This document shows, in pieces, positions 36,653-45,812 of a stretch of DNA of 64,000 bases. Position 1 is the first letter of the stretch. Each line of letters opens with the position of its first letter. Source of the stretch: Pasteurellaceae bacterium Pebbles2 (GTDB taxonomy: Bacteria > Pseudomonadota > Gammaproteobacteria > Enterobacterales > Pasteurellaceae); assembly GCA_023101505.1 (NCBI GenBank), contig LVZA01000001.1, positions 496,001-560,000 of the forward strand. Reading direction: 5' to 3'. Made by a program: the position numbers and the translations under genes. The notes beneath the pieces are model-generated. The model ran no database searches, was not told the origin of the DNA, and was given only the letters and a program-made list of their open reading frames with translations.

Positions 36653-37339
36653 TTAATTTGACTGACTTACTTCCAATCTCTCAAATTTCAACACTCTACT
36701 CTCAAGTTTACGTAATAAAAATGTCGCAACCCCCGTAATCCCAAGGTAAATCAACCCTGCAATACCATAAATCGTGATGGCATCATATTCCGTGCCGTAA
36801 AGCTGTTTAGCGTAGCCCATAATATCCATAATGGTGATTGTGGAAGCCAGCGATGTGCCTTTGAATACTAAAATAATTTCATTGCTATAAGACGGTAAGG
36901 CACGTTTTAGCGCATATGGAATAAGGATTTTTAGCGTTTGTAAACGGTTTAAGCCGAGTGATGCACAGCTTTCCCATTGTCCTTTGGGAATAGCTTTAAC
37001 TGCGCCGTGAAAGAGCAACGTTGAATACGCAGCACTGTTTAGTGCAAGGGTGAGCATTGCGCAGAACCACGCATTAGAAAGTAACGACCACAATGGGCTG
37101 TTGACGATCCATTCAAATTGCCCTGGTCCTGAATAGATCAGGAAAAATTGCACTAAAAGCGGTGTGCCAGTGAATAAAGTTAGGTAAAAATTCACCGCAC
37201 TTTTCACGACTTTATGCGCCCACGAAAGCAAGAATGTGAACAAAATCGCAAGGAAAAATGCCACGATAAGGGAAACGGCGGTTAAACCAAGACTGGTTGG
37301 AATGCCTTTGACGATGACAGCAAAATATTCTTGAAACAT
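36653..37339 (-). CDS. artM: ArtM, arginine ABC transporter permease
   Basis: This 228-aa polar-amino-acid permease has about five membrane helices. The ABC permease EAA loop is present as AVKAIPKGQWESCASLGLNR near residue 115. It forms the membrane channel with ArtQ for periplasmic arginine delivered by ArtI. It is the last gene of artPIQM, overlapping the artQ stop by 1 bp. Confidence 0.93.
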   Translation of the reverse strand: MFQEYFAVIVKGIPTSLGLTAVSLIVAFFLAILFTFLLSWAHKVVKSAVNFYLTLFTGTPLLVQFFLIYSGPGQFEWIVNSPLWSLLSNAWFCAMLTLALNSAAYSTLLFHGAVKAIPKGQWESCASLGLNRLQTLKILIPYALKRALPSYSNEIILVFKGTSLASTITIMDIMGYAKQLYGTEYDAITIYGIAGLIYLGITGVATFLLRKLESRVLKFERLEVSQSN

Positions 37340-38010
37340 TATCTTAATCCTCGCTCAAATCGGGTGAAGCGGAGTTCTAGTTTGCGGATAAACACTTGGC
37401 TGATGAGCGTGATAGCAAGATAAATCAATGCTGCGATGCCGTACCACGTAAAAGGTTTGTGTGTGGTGGTGTTGATCAATTCCGCTTGACGCATTAAATC
37501 GCTTACGCCAATCAGCGACACTAGAGCGGTATCTTTGAGTAACACTAACCATTGGTTGCTTAAACCTGGTAAAGCGTGTCGCCACACTTGCGGCATAATA
37601 ATACGTAAGAAAGTGTAAGGGCGACTTAATCCTAAAGCTGCGCCACTTTCCCATTGTCCGACGGCAATCGCTTGAATTGCACCACGTAAGGATTGTGAAG
37701 CATAAGCGGCGAAAATCAACGATAATGCCAACACACCACAACTAAATGCGCTAAATTCCACATATTCGCCAGTAATTTTTTCAACTAATTCCGTTGAGCC
37801 AAAATAGATCAGTAAGACCACGATAATTTCGGGTAAGCCACGCAATAAGCTAATGATTACCGAGGCAGTTTTGCGCACAGCCACGATTTTGCTCATTTCT
37901 AAGCTGACAAAAATCAGGGAAAAAATTAAGCCGACAATTAACGAACAAACCGCTAACCCTAAGGTCATTAGGGTTGCGGAATACATTAAGGAAAGATAAT
38001 CAGAAAACAT
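37339..38010 (-). CDS. artQ: ArtQ, arginine ABC transporter permease
   Basis: This 223-aa permease is paralogous to ArtM, with EAA loop [20 protein letters not shown] and five hydrophobic segments. [18 protein letters not shown] is the usual amino-acid permease motif. Its start lies 3 bp after artI and it overlaps artM by 1 bp, so the operon is tightly coupled. Confidence 0.93.
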   Translation of the reverse strand: MFSDYLSLMYSATLMTLGLAVCSLIVGLIFSLIFVSLEMSKIVAVRKTASVIISLLRGLPEIIVVLLIYFGSTELVEKITGEYVEFSAFSCGVLALSLIFAAYASQSLRGAIQAIAVGQWESGAALGLSRPYTFLRIIMPQVWRHALPGLSNQWLVLLKDTALVSLIGVSDLMRQAELINTTTHKPFTWYGIAALIYLAITLISQVFIRKLELRFTRFERGLR

Positions 38011-38013
38011 AAA

Positions 38014-38733
38014 TTATTGCGCTGTCATCCATTTGTCGTAGATTTTTTGGTATTCGCCGTTGGCTTTAATAGCAGCAAGACCTTTGTTTAATTCTGCGAC
38101 TAATTCTTTATTTTTTAAGTTCACGGCGATACCTAAACCGTTACCGAAATAAGCAGGATTTTCTACTTTTTCGCCCACAAATTCTAAGCCCTCGTGATTT
38201 TGTAGCATATCTAATAATACTGGTGTGTCGCCAAAGATTGCGTCGATACGACCGTTTTTAATATCTAATACTGCTTCTTGTAATGAAGCATAAGATTTAG
38301 TGTTATATTGTGAAGTTTCTTTGGTTACATAACTTTGGTATGTTGTGCCGTTTTGTACGCCAACGTTTTTCACTTTAGCAAAGTCTGTGCCTTTTTTCGC
38401 AATATAAGAAGCTGCGCTGTTGAAGTAAGGTTCGCTGAAAGCGACTTGTTTTGCACGAGCTTCAGTGATGTCGATTGCTGAAATTGCGGCATCAAAACGT
38501 TTTTGTTTTAAGCCTTGGATTAAGGCATCAAATGCTTGATTTTGGAAGGTGCAATTCGCTTGAATTTCTTTACAAATTGCATTGGCAACGTCCACGTCAA
38601 AACCGATGATTTCGCCTTTTGAGTTAGTGGTTTCAAACGGCGGATAGCTTGGCTCCATTGCGAAAGAAATATCTTTAGCTTGAGCGGCGAATGTTGTTCC
38701 TGCGATAAGTGCGGCTAAGAGTAATTTTTTCAT
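38014..38733 (-). CDS. artI: ArtI, periplasmic arginine-binding protein
   Basis: This 239-aa SBP family 3 protein has signal peptide [16 protein letters not shown] cut before KDISF. The ligand-binding motifs are [33 protein letters not shown] and [20 protein letters not shown]. The genetic context (artP upstream, artQM downstream) indicates arginine. Other basic amino acids are possible. Confidence 0.92.
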   Translation of the reverse strand: MKKLLLAALIAGTTFAAQAKDISFAMEPSYPPFETTNSKGEIIGFDVDVANAICKEIQANCTFQNQAFDALIQGLKQKRFDAAISAIDITEARAKQVAFSEPYFNSAASYIAKKGTDFAKVKNVGVQNGTTYQSYVTKETSQYNTKSYASLQEAVLDIKNGRIDAIFGDTPVLLDMLQNHEGLEFVGEKVENPAYFGNGLGIAVNLKNKELVAELNKGLAAIKANGEYQKIYDKWMTAQ

Positions 38734-38745
38734 AATGTTGTGTCC

Positions 38746-39480
38746 TTATTCTGAATGAGAAAGATATTGTTTAAATTGCTCGGTTTTTGGGTTTTCAAAA
38801 CAGCTGAAATCGCCCATTTCGATAATTTTTCCTTTTTCCATATACACCACTTTGGTCGCCACTTTTCGAGCCATACTGACTTCGTGAGTAACGATGACTT
38901 GAGTGATGCCCGTTTGTTGCAATTCTTGAATAATCGACACAATTTGCGCCGTGATCTCAGGGTCGAGAGCGGCGGTCGGTTCGTCGAATAACAAGACTTG
39001 CGGTTTCATCATTAAAGCACGAGCAATGGCAACTCGCTGTTGTTGTCCGCCTGAAAGTTGCAAAGGAAAACGATCTGCGTGTTCTTCCAAACGTAAACGA
39101 GCCAACAGTTCCAAGGCTTGTGTTTTGGCTTGCGCCTGATCGACACCCAAAATTTTCATTGGCGCTTCGATCAAATTCTCTAACACGGTAAAGTGCGGCC
39201 ATAAATTATATTGCTGAAACACCATTCCGACATTTTTACGCAACTGTAAAATTTGTTTTGGATCGGTTTTTTCGCTTAAATCAAAGGTGGTGTTAGCAAT
39301 GCTTAATTGCCCTGATTTTGGCACTTCTAATAAATTTAAGGTGCGAATAAGTGTACTTTTACCTGCGCCACTCGGACCGAGCAACACGACAGTGTCGCCG
39401 TCTTCTGCACTAAGGTTGATGTCAAACAACGCTTGGCTTGAACCGTAAAAGAAATTGAGATTTTGCACACTAATGGTCAT
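38746..39480 (-). CDS. artP: ArtP, arginine ABC transporter ATPase
   Basis: This 244-aa ABC ATPase has Walker [11 protein letters not shown] near residue 35, the Q-loop [14 protein letters not shown], signature [16 protein letters not shown], and Walker [15 protein letters not shown]. It energises ArtQM. As first gene of artPIQM it would carry the regulated promoter, and an ArgR-like palindrome lies 66 bp upstream. Confidence 0.94.
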   Translation of the reverse strand: MTISVQNLNFFYGSSQALFDINLSAEDGDTVVLLGPSGAGKSTLIRTLNLLEVPKSGQLSIANTTFDLSEKTDPKQILQLRKNVGMVFQQYNLWPHFTVLENLIEAPMKILGVDQAQAKTQALELLARLRLEEHADRFPLQLSGGQQQRVAIARALMMKPQVLLFDEPTAALDPEITAQIVSIIQELQQTGITQVIVTHEVSMARKVATKVVYMEKGKIIEMGDFSCFENPKTEQFKQYLSHSE

Positions 39481-39545
39481 TGGATAAAAATTCTCACTAA
39501 AAACGTTTAATAAATCTTGGAAATTGCAAATATATTACTTATTTT

Positions 39546-39559
39546 TGCATAACTATGCA
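39546..39559 (-). promoter_or_regulatory. Candidate ArgR box upstream of artP
   Basis: TGCATAACTATGCA is a perfect 6-bp-arm palindrome that matches about 11 of 14 positions of the ARG box TGAATAWWWATTCA. A weaker second half (GAATTTTACGCATA) follows about one box length away, in keeping with paired ARG boxes. The rest of the 348-bp artP/mutase gap has one uptake signal near 39633 and an inverted repeat GATCACAA / TTGTGATTA (39731-39760) of unknown role. Confidence 0.45.
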
Positions 39560-39828
39560 ATATAAAAAGAATTTTACGCATAAAAAATCTTAATAACAGA
39601 ATAAATTTCCAACAATCTTATTTATGTAAAGCAAAAAGTGCGGTGTAAATCTTCTCAGTTTTTGAAGAAAGGCTGATATAAATAAAATACTGACATAGCG
39701 ATGTGAAGGGAAACGTTTGCCTGTTAAGTTGATCACAAAATTACAAGAAAATTGTGATTAATGATTTGAATTCGGCGCATTTTCCGTTAGTCTAGCAAGG
39801 TTATTATTTGAATATTTTGGAGGCAAAA

Positions 39829-41487
39829 ATGACAGATCTTTTTAGCGTTGCTCAACAATGGTTAGCGCAAGATCCCGATGCAGAAACTCGTGCAGAATTA
39901 AGCCAATTAATCGAACAAGCACAAAGTGGCGATGCACAAGCAAAAACAGAATTAGCAGCACGTTTTGATGGACGTTTACAATTCGGCACAGCAGGCTTGC
40001 GTGGACGCTTGCAAGCTGGCTCAATGGGAATGAACCGTGTGTTAGTTGCTCAAGCCGCTGGCGGTTTGGCGGAATTTATGAAAGGCTACGACAGCCAGCC
40101 ATCTATCGTGATTGGTTATGATGGACGCAAAAATTCCGATGTATTCGCTCGTGATACGGCGGAAATTATGGCAGGCGCAGGTATTAAAACCTATTTGTTG
40201 CCACGCAAATTGCCAACACCAGTGTTAGCTTATGCAATTCAATATTTCGACACCACGGCTGGGGTGATGGTAACCGCAAGCCACAATCCGCCTGAAGATA
40301 ATGGCTATAAAGTCTATTTAGGTAAAGCCAATGGCGGTGGGCAAATTGTTTCACCTGCGGATCAACAAATTGCGGCATTAATTGATAAAGTCGCCGCTGG
40401 AAATATCAAGGATTTAGCACGTTCGCAAGATTTCACAGTGCTAGATGATGAAGTGGTGAATGCTTATATCGACAAAACCGCAAGTCTTGCACAAGAACCT
40501 GCGGCGGACATTAACTATGTTTACACCGCAATGCACGGCGTGGGCTACGAAGTGTTAAGCAAAACGTTGACCAAAGCAGGCTTGCCACAACCGCAATTAG
40601 TGAATGAGCAAATCGAGCCAGATGGCAACTTCCCGACGGTGAATTTCCCAAATCCAGAAGAAAAAGGGGCATTAGATTTAGCAATTAAATTAGCCAAAGA
40701 GAAAAATGCAGAATTTATTATTGCCAACGATCCTGATGCCGACCGTTTAGCGGTGGCGATGCCTGATTTAAACGGTAACTGGAAAGGCTTGCACGGTAAC
40801 GTGGTGGGCTGTTTGCTTGGTTGGTATTTGACGCAAAAAGCCGCAGAACAAGGCAAGCAAGGCGTGTTGGCGTGTTCTTTAGTGTCTTCCCCAGCCTTGG
40901 CTGAAATTGCGAAAAAATATGGTTTTGCCAGCGAAGAAACGCTTACAGGTTTTAAATATATTGGTAAAGTGCAAGGCTTATTATTCGGCTTTGAAGAAGC
41001 CTTGGGTTATTTGGTTGACCCTGATAAAGTGCGTGATAAAGACGGCATTTCAGCGGCTATCGTTTTCCTTGATTTAGTCCGTTCGTTGAAAAAACAAGGC
41101 AAAACTTTGGCGGATTACATCAATGAATTCCAACAAACTTTCGGTGCTTATGTGAGCGGACAGATTTCTATTCGTGTGAGCGATTTAAGCGAAATCGGCA
41201 AATTAATGACCGCACTTCGCCAAATGCCACCAAGTGAAATTGGCGGTTTTGCCGTGGCACAAGTGATCGACCACCTAAAAACCGAACGTCAAAACGATAT
41301 TTTAGTCTTTACCTTAGCAAACGGCAGCCGCTTGATCGTGCGTCCGTCGGGAACTGAACCAAAAATCAAATTCTATCTTGATGCCAAAGGCACTGATGCG
41401 GCGAATGCCGACCAAGTCTTAGCACAATTTGATCAAAGCGTGCGAGCCTTGTTACGCCAAGAAAAATACGGCAAGCAAGATTGCTAA
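39829..41487 (+). CDS. Phosphohexomutase (phosphoglucomutase/phosphomannomutase, PGM2-like)
   Basis: This 552-aa alpha-D-phosphohexomutase starts at the ATG at 39829 after GGAGG. The phosphoserine loop is GVMVTASHNPPEDNGYKVY (near residue 145), the metal loop is NDPDADRLAV (near 303), the sugar loop is FGFEEALGYLVDP, and the phosphate-binding loop is RPSGTEPKIKFY near the C-terminus. It interconverts hexose 1- and 6-phosphates and so supplies sugar nucleotides for lipooligosaccharide or glycogen. Whether glucose or mannose phosphate is preferred cannot be read from sequence. It is a single gene with its own terminator. Confidence 0.93.
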   Translation: MTDLFSVAQQWLAQDPDAETRAELSQLIEQAQSGDAQAKTELAARFDGRLQFGTAGLRGRLQAGSMGMNRVLVAQAAGGLAEFMKGYDSQPSIVIGYDGRKNSDVFARDTAEIMAGAGIKTYLLPRKLPTPVLAYAIQYFDTTAGVMVTASHNPPEDNGYKVYLGKANGGGQIVSPADQQIAALIDKVAAGNIKDLARSQDFTVLDDEVVNAYIDKTASLAQEPAADINYVYTAMHGVGYEVLSKTLTKAGLPQPQLVNEQIEPDGNFPTVNFPNPEEKGALDLAIKLAKEKNAEFIIANDPDADRLAVAMPDLNGNWKGLHGNVVGCLLGWYLTQKAAEQGKQGVLACSLVSSPALAEIAKKYGFASEETLTGFKYIGKVQGLLFGFEEALGYLVDPDKVRDKDGISAAIVFLDLVRSLKKQGKTLADYINEFQQTFGAYVSGQISIRVSDLSEIGKLMTALRQMPPSEIGGFAVAQVIDHLKTERQNDILVFTLANGSRLIVRPSGTEPKIKFYLDAKGTDAANADQVLAQFDQSVRALLRQEKYGKQDC

Positions 41488-41558
41488 GCGGATTTTCTTC
41501 ACTATTTTTGCCCAAAGTGCGGTGGAAAATAGTGAAGTTTTTCATTATTCAATTAACA

Positions 41559-41590
41559 AAAAAAAGCTGAGACAAATCTCAGCTTTTTTA
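41559..41590 (+). terminator. Bidirectional terminator between the mutase and the TonB receptor
   Basis: AAAAAGCTGAGA (41561-41572) and TCTCAGCTTTTTT (41577-41589) form a 12-bp stem with a 4-base loop, with U-runs on both strands between converging genes. Confidence 0.9.
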
Positions 41591-41603
41591 TTATGGCTTT
41601 ACT

Positions 41604-43661
41604 TTAGAATGTGTATGCCACATTTAAGCGGAAATCACGACCTGCAGCGGTTAATGAGTTTACGCCTGCACGTTGGCTGTGGCTTTTATAGCTTTTGTTA
41701 AATGCGTTATTCACTGCCACATTCACGGTTAAGTTTTGGTTCGCTTTCCAGCTGGCGTAGAAATCATTCACACCGTAACCTGCTTGTTTCACTGAACTTT
41801 CACCGCCTGATGAACCACGGCTTGGTGTACCAGTTTCGCTTTCTACAAAACGTCCTCTCCAGCCTAATTCTAAGTCAGGTTGTGCGAATGTGTAAGATAA
41901 TCCTGCCGTCCAAGTGCGACCTGTAGCAACGGCGAATACCGTGTTATCTGCGGTACTGCCATACACTTCAGGTGTGCTATCGGCAACGCCTAAGCGAGCT
42001 TTGAAACCATCGTATTTATAGGCTGCGCCAAGTTCATAACCTTGATTGCGTAGCAATGCGCCGTTGTAAATTACCGTGCGATTTAATAATGAGTGAGCAT
42101 TTTTCACTTTTTGCCAGAAATAGCTACCGTTTAAAGAAATGCTATCACTGAAGTTATAGTTAAAGCCGATTTCGGTATTACGAGCTTTTTCGGCACGTAA
42201 ATCATCTGCTACGCTAACTGCGCCAGCACCAGCAATAGCGACTTCATAAAAACGTGGGCTGCGGCTTGCGAAGTTTAGGTTTGCATTGAAACTTAAATCT
42301 TTGGTGGCTTCCCAAATTAAACCTGTACTTGGGTTAAAATCACCACCACTCACTTTTTTGCCGTTTGATGCGGTAAAATCAAAGTGATCATAACGTGCGC
42401 CAGTTGTCCAAGTTACAGGGCCAAAGCCCCAAATGCCTTCGACATAAACACCAGTATCTAATTTTTCTTGATTATGTGCACCAGCAGCTAATTGCGCAGG
42501 TTTGCCTTCTTGTTTACGTACATTCACGCCATATTTTACGAAGTGGCTGTCGCCAATCGCAGAATCGAAATTAACGTTCGCACCCGTGGTCAAAATTTTA
42601 GCTTTAGTGCCAGCATCATCACGGCTTATTTCCATACGATAAAGATTAGCTTTTGCTTCACTCACAAAGCCCATATTTTTACCTGTCCATTCTAAATTGG
42701 TGGTATTTTGTGTGGTGATGCGGTAGCGTGGATCATTATTGCCGTAGTTCGGCACATAATTGCCATTGCGGTCTAAAATATAATAGGTGTTATTGCCACG
42801 ACGATCTCGACCTGCAAAAACATTACTTAAGCTTTGACCATTTTTTAAGTCAGTGTTTCGCGCGGCTGCTGCATAAGATTGAGTGAAGTCGAATTCTTCA
42901 CGCAATGCACGTTCGCCGTGGTAACGCTCTTGACGATGGCTTAATACAAGACGTTGATCGTCGCTTAAATCCCAACCAAGTTTAGCTAATAAGCCACGCT
43001 GACCTAGTGCACTGTTTTCAACGGTATTTTTACCATCTAAATTAGTGTAGCCTTTACCGCCTTTATAGTTTTCTTCGGTGTCCCAGTTGCCACTGACTAA
43101 AGCATCAAATGCACCAGCTTTGCCATAAACTGTTGCGCCTTGCGAATGCCCTTTGTTACTGCTCACACCAGCGTTAAGTTTAAAGCCGAAATCTTGCCCA
43201 TCACGCAATAAATCTTTGGCATCAACCGTTGTCGCTTCAATAGAACCGCTAGTTGCCCCAATGCCAGCACTGGCTGAGCCAGCCCCTTTGCGCACGTCGA
43301 TACGTTTGATTAAACTTGGGTCAAATATAAAACGGCTTTGGTGATGGAAGAATTGTGCATCGCTATACACATTATCCACTTTAAGATCGATTTGATCTTG
43401 CCCCATTCCACGAATAGTTGTCCATTGTGATGTGCCACCATTACCACCGCCAAAATTAATCGACGGTTCAGCTGACAATACGCCACGCAAATCTTCTTTG
43501 GTGCGACGATTTAAATCATTCAATGTAACAACATTGGTTTTACTTTTCGCCCCAGTGTGCTCTGCGACAACATCAATTAAATCTAGTGTTTCTGTTTGCG
43601 CTTGTACAGAAAATGCGACCAACGCAGCCAAAGGCATTAAAGTAAAATGCAATTTTTTCAT
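41604..43661 (-). CDS. FetA/FrpB-like TonB-dependent outer-membrane siderophore receptor
   Basis: This 685-aa outer-membrane receptor has a signal peptide cut near FSVQA (residue about 21), a possible TonB box LDLIDVVAE, and a plug domain (DNVYSDAQFFHHQSRF, KGAGSASAGIGATSGSIEA). The 22-strand barrel carries SRSPRFYE, ARNTEIGFNYNF and NGSYFWQ and ends GRDFRLNVAYTF. These blocks closely match neisserial FetA/FrpB, a ferric-siderophore (enterobactin-type) receptor. The Fur box upstream fits iron repression. No periplasmic binding protein or ABC genes lie beside it, so its partner system is elsewhere. The actual siderophore is unknown. Confidence 0.88.
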   Translation of the reverse strand: MKKLHFTLMPLAALVAFSVQAQTETLDLIDVVAEHTGAKSKTNVVTLNDLNRRTKEDLRGVLSAEPSINFGGGNGGTSQWTTIRGMGQDQIDLKVDNVYSDAQFFHHQSRFIFDPSLIKRIDVRKGAGSASAGIGATSGSIEATTVDAKDLLRDGQDFGFKLNAGVSSNKGHSQGATVYGKAGAFDALVSGNWDTEENYKGGKGYTNLDGKNTVENSALGQRGLLAKLGWDLSDDQRLVLSHRQERYHGERALREEFDFTQSYAAAARNTDLKNGQSLSNVFAGRDRRGNNTYYILDRNGNYVPNYGNNDPRYRITTQNTTNLEWTGKNMGFVSEAKANLYRMEISRDDAGTKAKILTTGANVNFDSAIGDSHFVKYGVNVRKQEGKPAQLAAGAHNQEKLDTGVYVEGIWGFGPVTWTTGARYDHFDFTASNGKKVSGGDFNPSTGLIWEATKDLSFNANLNFASRSPRFYEVAIAGAGAVSVADDLRAEKARNTEIGFNYNFSDSISLNGSYFWQKVKNAHSLLNRTVIYNGALLRNQGYELGAAYKYDGFKARLGVADSTPEVYGSTADNTVFAVATGRTWTAGLSYTFAQPDLELGWRGRFVESETGTPSRGSSGGESSVKQAGYGVNDFYASWKANQNLTVNVAVNNAFNKSYKSHSQRAGVNSLTAAGRDFRLNVAYTF

Positions 43662-43710
43662 TTTTTAAGTTCCTTAGGTTATATTGATAAAATAGCTCAT
43701 TTAAAAACAA

Positions 43711-43729
43711 GAATAATTATCATTAAGAA
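43711..43729 (-). promoter_or_regulatory. Fur box upstream of the TonB-dependent receptor
   Basis: On the minus strand, TTAATGATAATTATTC matches the core AATGATAATCATT of the 19-bp Fur consensus at nearly every position. It lies 50-68 bp upstream of the receptor start, covering the likely promoter. Confidence 0.75.
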
Positions 43730-43866
43730 CAAATAACTTGTCAATGTGAAAAAACAACAAAAATGGCTAGATTTTTTATTTTTGAGTGCGATTGCACAAA
43801 ATTTAATACATTTGTGCGCAAAATAGCCGATAAAATTTCTGTTTTAGGGAGTAATTCGTTGAAGAT

Positions 43867-43911
43867 AAAAAAAGTGCGGTGAAAACTTGTGAATTTTCCA
43901 CCGCACTTTTT
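43867..43911 (-). terminator. Terminator of the porin gene (inverted uptake-signal pair)
   Basis: AAAAAAGTGCGGTG and CACCGCACTTTTT form a 13-bp stem with a roughly 17-base loop, just past the porin stop codon on the minus strand. Confidence 0.85.
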
Positions 43912-43937
43912 ATGATGAATAGCAATAATAACTGCAA

Positions 43938-45008
43938 TTACCAATAGGCACGTAAGCCGATAACCGTAGTCATTTCACGTCTGTGGCTAGTTTGTGCCAC
44001 CACTTCAGTTTTCTTGCGGTCGGCACGCCATTCTACGAAAGTTTTTAAATATTTAGGAACGATTTGATATTCCGTTCCGAGTAAATATTGATTGGTCTTT
44101 TCTTTGCGTAATTGGTTGTTTTCAGTTTTTTTGGTTTTGTACGCATATTGACCATAGATGCGCCAATCACTCGTTAAACGGTGATAAACCAAGGTGCGAA
44201 CTTCACGCTCAGTAATTTCGCCAGCTCTTGCGCTAGGGTCGGTTTTACGTTGCTCTAAATCTAATCCATAAGTGGTTTTGCCATAAGTTAAAGCAGAACC
44301 AAAACCAACACTGTTACGGTCGAAAGTGCTTCCATCAGTATTTTTTAATCGATCACGAGCATAACCTAAACCTAGGTTAAGTTTTGCATCATCAGCCAAA
44401 TTCCAGCGGTAAAGTGCATTGGTGGCAAAAATATTTTTACGTGGATTGGTCGCTACAGTTGTGTTGCTATTGCGTTTATCATAACCGCCGTAAAGTACGC
44501 CAAGTTGCAAATTATCAATGCCTTTATACACATATTGTGCCGCACTGCGCACCGTGCCAGGTAATAAACCATCGCTGACGCTCAAAGTATTTGGTAAGTC
44601 AGTTTGACGTACGCTATCTCCCAAAGAAAGCAAGTTACCATAGCTTAATTCACCATATTTTTTATGCCCGATTGCGCCATAAGCATAGTGCGTATAAGGA
44701 TCGTAAAAACCGTGTAATGAGCCGTCGGCACGAGAGCGGAATCGGAATTGCACTCGACCTACACCATAAAAATCATTGCCAAGCTGTTGGGTTAATTTAA
44801 AACCAAAACGAGATCCATTATTTTGGATAGGATAATTGCGTTGCGTTTTATCACGCCCGTCTTCTTTGCTTACCACGTTTTTGTAAGTCAAACGCAATGA
44901 ACCGTCCGCTTCAAATTGCGTGCCAGTTTCTTTATTATCAATTAAGCTATAAGCCTGTGCTGATGTCGCTAATGTTAATGCGCTCAACGTAAATACCCAT
45001 TTTTTCAT
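43938..45008 (-). CDS. Outer-membrane porin (Gram-negative porin family)
   Basis: This 356-aa protein has a signal peptide ending TSAQA (residue about 19), then a beta-barrel rich in alternating aromatic strands: GSLRLTYKNVV, SRFGFKLTQQLG, FYGVGRVQFRFRSRA, KYGELSYGNLLSLGD, LQLGVLYGGYDKR. The G-S-R-F-G pattern followed by a loop and YGELSYG is characteristic of general trimeric porins such as P2 and OmpH. The C-terminus is aromatic (GLRAYW), as needed for Bam assembly, though Trp replaces the usual Phe. It passes small hydrophilic solutes. Specificity is unknown. Confidence 0.85.
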   Translation of the reverse strand: MKKWVFTLSALTLATSAQAYSLIDNKETGTQFEADGSLRLTYKNVVSKEDGRDKTQRNYPIQNNGSRFGFKLTQQLGNDFYGVGRVQFRFRSRADGSLHGFYDPYTHYAYGAIGHKKYGELSYGNLLSLGDSVRQTDLPNTLSVSDGLLPGTVRSAAQYVYKGIDNLQLGVLYGGYDKRNSNTTVATNPRKNIFATNALYRWNLADDAKLNLGLGYARDRLKNTDGSTFDRNSVGFGSALTYGKTTYGLDLEQRKTDPSARAGEITEREVRTLVYHRLTSDWRIYGQYAYKTKKTENNQLRKEKTNQYLLGTEYQIVPKYLKTFVEWRADRKKTEVVAQTSHRREMTTVIGLRAYW

Positions 45009-45107
45009 TTTTTTACCTCATAATGAATTTCAGACGGCTATCAGTCTAGATGGCTTTATGGCTGAAATCAAGCTCAATTTGTTCTAACTAAGATGAAAGA
45101 GTTATAA

Positions 45108-45132
45108 GAAAAAGGCTACCCGAAAGTAGCCT
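45108..45132 (-). terminator. Terminator of gmhA
   Basis: AGGCTAC / GTAGCCT stem with a 6-base loop, followed on the minus strand by TTTTTC, about 35 bp past the gmhA stop. Confidence 0.8.
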
Positions 45133-45166
45133 AAAAGTGGAAAATATAAAAAACTGCGGTGAAAAT

Positions 45167-45790
<624 letters not shown>

Positions 45791-45812
45791 TCAAATGTGT
45801 TTGATAGTATAT

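Noticed and set aside
39731-39760. CRP site for the phosphohexomutase gene
   Set aside because: The inverted repeat GATCACAA / TTGTGATTA has half-sites spaced too far apart for a standard CRP dimer, so I list it only as an inverted repeat.
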